This document shows positions 58,691-64,000 of a stretch of DNA of 64,000 nucleotides, piece by piece. Source of the DNA: Heterobilharzia americana (Eukaryota > Platyhelminthes > Trematoda > Strigeidida > Schistosomatidae); contig OX104127.1 of NCBI GenBank assembly GCA_944470555.2, positions 57,506,140 through 57,570,139 of the forward strand, in the 5' to 3' direction. The number at the start of each line of letters is the position of its first letter. The first letter of the stretch is position 1. The translations under genes were made by a program, and so were the position numbers. The notes below the pieces were generated by a model. It ran no database searches. It saw nothing but the letters and a program-made list of their open reading frames with translations, and was not told the origin of the DNA.

Positions 58691-59040
58691 TAGTCAGGCA
58701 GATAGATCAACGACGCTTCCACATTGCAGTATTTCACAACAGCATACATACAAATAAGAAGCTGATATCAAAGGAAATACAAAGAATATAATCAACAAAA
58801 GAGGATAAATAAATAAAGAATAATAAACCGTTTAGTTTTCATATAATAAAAAGTGCAAATATACATCTACACTGATTTTCACATCAATTTTTAGCCATTT
58901 CACTCAGGTTCTTCAGTCAGGTTAGTCTACACTGTTTTCAAATCAAAAGACAACAACATCACAAGATGATTGGATGTTTGATTGTCTTGGTCACCTTTAG
59001 CTTTTTTAAAAAAAGCAATACTTTTAATTACATTTTCGAA
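58691..59040. other. Intron sequence, nothing recognised
   Basis: This is AT-rich intron sequence between the SINE-like copy and the next SR2-like fragment. Confidence 0.4.
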
Positions 59041-59049
59041 CTTGGTACG

Positions 59050-60031
59050 GAAGATCTATTAACTTCAACCTAGACGAAATCGAGGAGAAGACCAAAATGG
59101 ATAGGAGGGGGTGCCCACTGTCTTCATTCTTATTCAATTTTATCGTAGATATTCTTATGGAGGTTTCCCTCGCGTCATTAGGTTACACAGACGTTGACCT
59201 AATCACAGGAGAATTTTCGTTAGATGGGATGTAGTTCTCACCACCCTAATGCAAATTGTTAATCCCGGATTCGTCTTCAGCGGTGCCACGGCTAACAGTA
59301 AAGAGTGAAGTGGTTGAGTGTGTCGACTACTTCAATTACGTGGGAAGTAGCATCAACCCTGGTGGCTCAGTGACCAATGAAATCTCTGTACGAATACAAA
59401 AGGCCCGGTCGACTTTTGCTAATTTGTTCCACCTATGGCGCTGCCGTGATATCCGATTGTCTATTAAGGGTGGCGTGTACTGCACAGCAGTCTGCTCTGT
59501 TCTGCTGTATGGCTGTGAAACATGACCATTGAAAGTGGAAGTTATGAGAAGGCTTCAAGTGTTTGACCACGTTGCCTTCGTAGTATAGGCCGTATTTCGT
59601 GTGTCACCACGTGAGTAATGCAGAAGTCAGGTGTAGAGGCTTAGGGAGAATAGGTAGAGGTAGAGGTAAGTCAGTTGACGAGGTTGTGAACCTTCATCGA
59701 CTGAGATGGTTGTCTGGGACATGTGTTACGTACACCTAGTCTCCGTCTGCCTCATCACACAATGTTGGCCGAAGTAGGTTCAGACTTTAAAAAGACCCGA
59801 GGTGGCGAGAGCGAAGCATGGCATGAATGTATGAAGTGTTTGAGTGTTGGTTTGAGTCATGGTGGGGGATTCCGACTAGGTGGTTGGTGTTGGTGGGAGA
59901 AGAGGAACCAGTTGTTGGAGACTGATTGTAGGTGATGACATGGCTGAGAACGGATGTCAGTGGCGCAGATGTATGCACACATTATCCTCATCTTAACACT
60001 ATACGGAATCTCACTATTTTCTCATTCTTCC

Positions 60032-60073
<42 letters not shown>

Positions 60074-60230
60074 TTATATTTCTTTTGACTGAGTTTTCTT
60101 ATCTTCATCTTTCACCTTACTATTTTTCTACTTGATGTACTGACATGAGCTGTGGCAACTCAGACCGTTACGCAGTAACGCCTGGTCCGATGTTGATATT
60201 GTTGATGATAATGATGGATAGGGGGTTTAT
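59050..60230 (+). mobile_element. SR2-like element, C-terminal half and 3' end
   Basis: A short RT remnant (RRGCPLSSFLFNFIVDILMEV near 59104-59165) is followed by VDYFNYVGSSINPGGSVTNE (59321-59380), SIKGGVYCTAVCSVLLYGCE and RLPHHTMLAEVGSDFKKTRG (59744-59803). It is nearly identical to the copies at 51.7 and 55.5 kb from these points on. The CT run (60034-60066) is the longest of the three. The 3' end at 60165-60220 finishes with tgatgataatgatgg. Confidence 0.8.
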
Positions 60231-60596
60231 TCCACCGAAAAGAATGGTCAAATAACCTAAAATCACCTATGACCTTGTCCAGAATTTGAAACATTGACAT
60301 AGTAACAGTAAAATACCAACCAATCAGTGAATTACCTTGGAAATTGAAAGAAAATTAAACCACTGGTCATGCCATAAAATTGGTGCAAAATGACGATTTG
60401 AAATCTTTTAAAAACAGCAAACAATGTTTTACGTCAATCTGGAGTTTTCCAATAAATTATCCATTTTCAAGCGTACATTATATATATGTAGAGTATTATT
60501 CTCTAGAACAGCACGAACTGTTCATCTGTTTATTTCAATAAATTTTTATTCAAAGAAAAATGTTTTTGTTTTTTGTGATGTTTTTTTTCTTTCAAG

Positions 60597-60812
60597 TGGA
60601 CAAAAGAGAAATTATATAAAGTCAGTCAAATGTGTGAATCTCCACCAATTCTACATGGAATTAGTACTAATTCAGGGAATACTACTGTTGATGAAGAAAT
60701 ATCAATTAGTAATGGAGTTGTTTGTCATGTAAATGAAAATCTTCAAAATGGACATTCAAATGTCAACGAAAAGTCTGAAAGTACTGATAGATCTCTTCAA
60801 TTTTCTTATCTG
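60597..60812 (+). CDS. Zinc-finger gene, exon d
   Basis: It lies between the acceptor tctttcaag (60596) and the donor ctg|gttagt (60813), and is 216 bases, 72 codons in phase 0. It follows the first finger in frame (KH then WTKEKLYKVSQMCESPP). The rest is polar (NVNENLQNGHSNVNEKSES). A second possible donor at 60818 (a|gtgtgt) would leave a phase that joins exon e in frame, so the exact end is uncertain. Confidence 0.72.
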
Positions 60813-61059
60813 GTTAGTGTGTGAACACTTTTATTTTCAATTTAACTTATCTCTGTGTCTTTTGTATATCTTATGTTGCGTAATGTTTTCCAAATTGATG
60901 AAGATATGAATTCTTCACTTGATCATTCTACTTTTAGTCAATAGGTTTCATTCAAATTCAACTCTGGGTACTTTGATTTTAACAGTCAAATAGTATCATA
61001 TGCTCTCATACTTTTAGTATCGATCATTAGCCTAATTAACGCACAACAGCACACAATGG

Positions 61060-61325
61060 AGTCCCTATGCTTACTTTTACTCTCATCAAGCGAAGATACA
61101 TTGATTAATTGGGTTTCCGAAGGTTTTCACCAACCGGGGTCATTTCGTCTCCCCGATTCCAGCGAATAAGTTTGTTGTTTACATTTCCTCTGTGCTTTAA
61201 AGTTTCTTTAGCGATTAGATTGATTTTTCTGGGTTAGGGTCGCTAGCCCCACGTCCAACCTTCCCTCTTTTTCTGGTTTCGGACCGGCTAGTAAACTAGT
61301 GAACCAGTAAACTACGCGAGGCTAC
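61060..61325 (-). mobile_element. RTE-like element, 5' end fragment
   Basis: It aligns with 46130-46419 and 18570-18825: tttactctcatcaagcgaag, ttcaccaaccggggtcattt, gggttagggtcgctagcccc, and the 5' terminus gcgagg at 61316-61321. Only the leader and the very start of the ORF are present. Confidence 0.75.
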
Positions 61326-61454
61326 AGAATAGGGTGAGCTGCAGTAATTCCCTGTGTAAATTGGTGATTACAGGACGGCAGCCTTGCTTTCTAGTCATAG
61401 GCTTTGATGTAAGTTAGGGAACGAGAAAAAGAAACAGTCAGTCATCTGAGTGCA

Positions 61455-61640
61455 CATCCGTGCAGTAGGCGATCAGCCACACATATTATTTATTTGGACT
61501 AGTGTTATTACCTGGCCACCTAAGCTTCGTTAGGTGGAGTGGGATTCGAACCCTTGACTCGATAACTGATAGTCATCTCCCTAAGCCTTTGCTCCACTGA
61601 TGTGAGCTAATCGATTGAACGGGTGTGAATATGAACTTGT
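61455..61640 (-). mobile_element. tRNA-derived SINE-like copy
   Basis: The minus strand has GGAGCAAAGGCTTAGGG (A-box region), AAGGGTTCGAATCCCACTCC (perfect B box, 61538-61557) and CTTAGGTGGCCAGGTAATAAC, with an ATATGTGTGGC tail. It is the best preserved of the four related copies. Confidence 0.6.
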
Positions 61641-61753
61641 GACAGTGTGAATCAAGTTTTCATTGCTAACTGGTATTCTCCCCACCCCTTCCCAGGGAAT
61701 GTGAACTATTTGTCACACTTGTTGTCATTGAGCTGTTTTCTTTTCTTTCATAG

Positions 61754-61967
61754 AACAAAGAGAAGAAGAAGAAGAAGAAGAGGGAAAACCGAAATTTATT
61801 CATACTAGTGATCCGGAATTGAAACTAGTCACTCCCCCTCAATCTAGTCCCAGTTTAGTAGACAGTTCTAATTGTTCACTTGATGCGTCAAACACTGATA
61901 ATAAACTGTGTGATGAAGCTTCAAACCCACAGAGAGTAGTTTATCCTCCAACAATCATTCCCCTAAG
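61754..61967 (+). CDS. Zinc-finger gene, exon e (acidic run)
   Basis: It lies between the acceptor tttcatag (61753) and the donor ctaag|gtatgt (61968). The long open frame starts with a Glu run (QREEEEEEEGKPKF) and continues KLVTPPQSSPSLVDSSN, ending RVVYPPTIIPL. It has a two-base remainder at each end. It therefore does not join exon d at its best donor without a frame change, and the alternative donor at 60818 solves this. The other frame through the GAA repeat gives a Lys run but meets a stop. Confidence 0.65.
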
Positions 61968-62164
61968 GTATGTCTAATATATTTTAGGTGTATTATTTTT
62001 CTATGTATTCATTTAAATCGAACTCATTGAACCGATTGTGAAGTATTTACTTAAAAGTTCTAAGTTGAAAAATATCTAGTTTCATCTGTAAATTTTGATA
62101 GGAAAGTCTTAAGCAATCCGCATCCTCAGTGTCTTCATCGACTCAATCCATAACAATATAATAT

Positions 62165-63292
62165 TCCATATTAAGGCAGCTGCTTCAACACTACAGAGTA
62201 CCACAAACCTTTATCAACCTCATCCATCAGCTATATGAGGATGCTACACGCTAAGTGATTGACAATGGAAAGTTCAGTGACGCCTTTGAAGTGAAGACAG
62301 GAGTAAGACAAGGCTGCCGCCTACTATCACCCACGATCTTCCTGATTGTAGTGGACTGGATCATGCAACCAACAGTGAGGAGCAAGAAGAGGGGGATACG
62401 CTAGACCAGAGAAAAGATCCTAGAAGATTTAGATTTCGCCGATGACTTGTATCTAATGTCACGCAAACTTGAAGATCTACAGGCGAAAACTAACAAGTTG
62501 ACAGAAGAGACGAGGCAGGGAAGACGGGACTTCAAGTTAACGTAGAGAAGACAGAGGTGATGAAGATACCCAACCAACACCACCACCAACAACAACAAGC
62601 TTCAATCACCATTAACGGGAGGAACCTAAAGGAAGTAGTCTCTTTCACCTACATACGTAGACAGCATCGTTTCAACTACTGACGGCACAGATGAGGATGT
62701 CAAAACCAGGATCGGAAAAACAGCAAGAAGCGCCTTCATTAACCCGAAATCAGTGTGGCGATCTGCTGGACTCAGCATGAAGGGTGGACGAGATCCGGAA
62801 TTTCAACACTAATATCAAGTAAGTCAGTGCTTCTGTGTGGTTAAGAGACTTGGCGCGTTACGAAAAGCATTTCCAACAAACTACAGGCATTCACAAAAGG
62901 TGCCGCCTACGCGCACTCGGTACTAAAGATCAGATAGCCAAAATAATAAGAATAACCAACAAGGAGCTCTGGCTGCCTGGCAACAAACCAACCAAGAACC
63001 TATTACACAACAGACATGCAGAAGAAAGTGGAGATGGATTAGATTGTAGATAGACTGAGAAGGCCGACTGGGGACATCTCGTGCCAGGCCAGGCTCTCGA
63101 GTGGAATCCAAAGGGGAAACGACTATTTTGGCGTCGGAGAGTGACATGGAAGAGATGGTGTGAGGAAGAAATGAAAGCTTGTGGGCAGTCTTGGATCCAG
63201 GTTGAAAAGACTGGAGAGAAGAGAGTGCGATGGAGTCGTATTACTGAAGCCTTATGTTCCACTAGGAACCCGAGGGAGAAATAATAACAATA
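62165..63292 (+). mobile_element. RTE-like element, 3' half
   Basis: RT starts at ILRQLLQHYRVPQTFINLIH (62172-62232), then KTGVRQGC (62292-62320), DFADDLYLMSRKLEDLQAK (62428-62490) and the C-terminal region with ARYEKHFQQTT. It ends at ALCSTRNPREK (63250-63284) and an A-rich tail. It retains the palm region that is missing from the three copies at 9-36 kb. Frames are broken. Confidence 0.82.
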
Positions 63293-63539
63293 AAATAATT
63301 CTATATTAAGCGTTATACTGGTCAGTGCTCTATTATTTCAATCAATTTAGTACGTCGATTGAATGTCGTTTAGCAGCCTTGGTGATTCCTATTCCCCTAC
63401 CTTCAAGATTATGACTATGATTGATTATTTTGACCGCCTAGTGAATATACAAATTCGATTATCAGATCCTGATAAGTTATCGGATTTCTGAAGTACCATT
63501 TTCTTTTGTTTTGTGTTGAGTGTGTGTATGTATGCATCT

Positions 63540-63710
63540 TTTATCGTTCAGTTGACATCATTCAGTTACCTTGTGCACATCCTGGCAGTAGGTAATGAGT
63601 CATACCTAATGTGTGAAAAGGCCTCATGATTACTATCTGGTTGCCCAGACCTCTGTAGATGGACCTGTGACTCACCTCCTAAGCCAATGAACTACAATTC
63701 CATATATACT
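63540..63710 (-). mobile_element. tRNA-derived SINE-like copy, decayed
   Basis: The minus strand has TGTAGTTCATTGGCTTAGG at the A-box position and keeps the CAGATAGTAATCATG and CCTACTGCCAGGATGTGCAC tail also seen at 61455-61490. The B box is lost. Confidence 0.45.
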
Positions 63711-63781
63711 ATGTTGTAGTCAATAGTGAATAATTATCGCTTAGTATATTTATTTATTATGCTTTCTTCTTATTTGTATAG

Positions 63782-63925
63782 TCCATTGAGAAAAGTATTT
63801 GGCAAAATTATAGACCTGCATACAGTGGACCTTATACTTGTGCATTTTGTGATCGAGTGATTCATAAGGGGTCAAATTTTGCTAGACATATAGCCACATG
63901 TAAGGCTAGACTGTCTATAAGTACA
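63782..63925 (+). CDS. Zinc-finger gene, exon f: second C2HC finger
   Basis: It lies between the acceptor cttatttgtatag (63781) and the donor aca|gtaagt (63926), and is 144 bases, 48 codons if read in phase 0. It encodes CAFCDRVIHKGSNFARH followed by IATC: C-x2-C-x12-H-x3-C, the same spacing as exon c. The finger is preceded by SIWQNYRPAYSGPYT. From exon e the phase would fit an internal acceptor at 63795 (gaaaag|tatttgg), so the exact start is uncertain. The donor at the end shows that more exons follow outside the window. Confidence 0.8.
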
Positions 63926-64000
63926 GTAAGTTATTGAAGTGTTTCATTTCTTCACTTTATTGCGAAATATATACAACATTAATAGCTTTTATTAATCTGT

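Noticed and set aside
61060..63292. One RTE-like insertion inverted by twin priming (5' part on -, 3' part on +)
   Set aside because: An exon and a SINE-like copy lie between the two parts, so they are more simply two insertions.

Overview
This window reads as flatworm, most likely schistosome, genomic DNA. It is AT-rich, intron-bearing and crowded with decayed retroelements of types typical of schistosomes: two kinds of RTE-like non-LTR element, a CR1/Jockey-type element, CsRn1/Boudicca-like Gypsy LTR elements, a Penelope-like fragment and a tRNA-derived SINE carrying a hammerhead-ribozyme relic. Species is not resolved. No bacterial, viral, rRNA or functional tRNA gene is visible.

Layout. 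1-2340: frameshifted CR1/Jockey-type element (+). 2786-6530: an unnamed repeat (R) split by a short LTR element (3432-6250, coding on -) with a 4-bp target duplication. 6984-8833: an older relative of that LTR element, cut by a 500-N gap (8834-9333). 9334-41151: a rearranged repeat block. An RTE-like element with an LTR fragment in place of its RT core occurs three times (9334-11891 on +; 15716-18825 and 33325-36434 on -). 15507-23542 is repeated directly at 33116-41151. 9334-13743 is repeated inverted at 31473-35882. 24757-25780 is repeated inverted at 30450-31473. Single-copy parts of this block hold a broken Gypsy element (13030-15506), a degenerate RT (28010-28850) and a Penelope-like GIY-YIG fragment (29812-30445). 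40699-47460: SR2-like non-LTR copies, one of them split by a near-complete RTE-like element (43149-46419) with a 14-bp target duplication. 47810-52540: more SR2-like 3' ends and the SINE with the hammerhead relic.

The only credible host gene lies on + from 52840 and runs past the window end. Six exons with good splice signals (52840-53758, 56604-56873, 58312-58449, 60597-60812, 61754-61967, 63782-63925) encode a Lys/Ser-rich protein with two C2HC zinc fingers of identical spacing. Its introns are filled with SR2-like 3' ends, RTE-like fragments and tRNA-derived SINE-like copies.

All retroelement reading frames here are interrupted, so this is mainly a record of insertion, nesting and recent large-scale duplication. 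Whether the near-identical duplications are real or assembly products cannot be settled from the sequence. Boundaries of decayed repeats are good to tens of bases, except where target duplications fix them.
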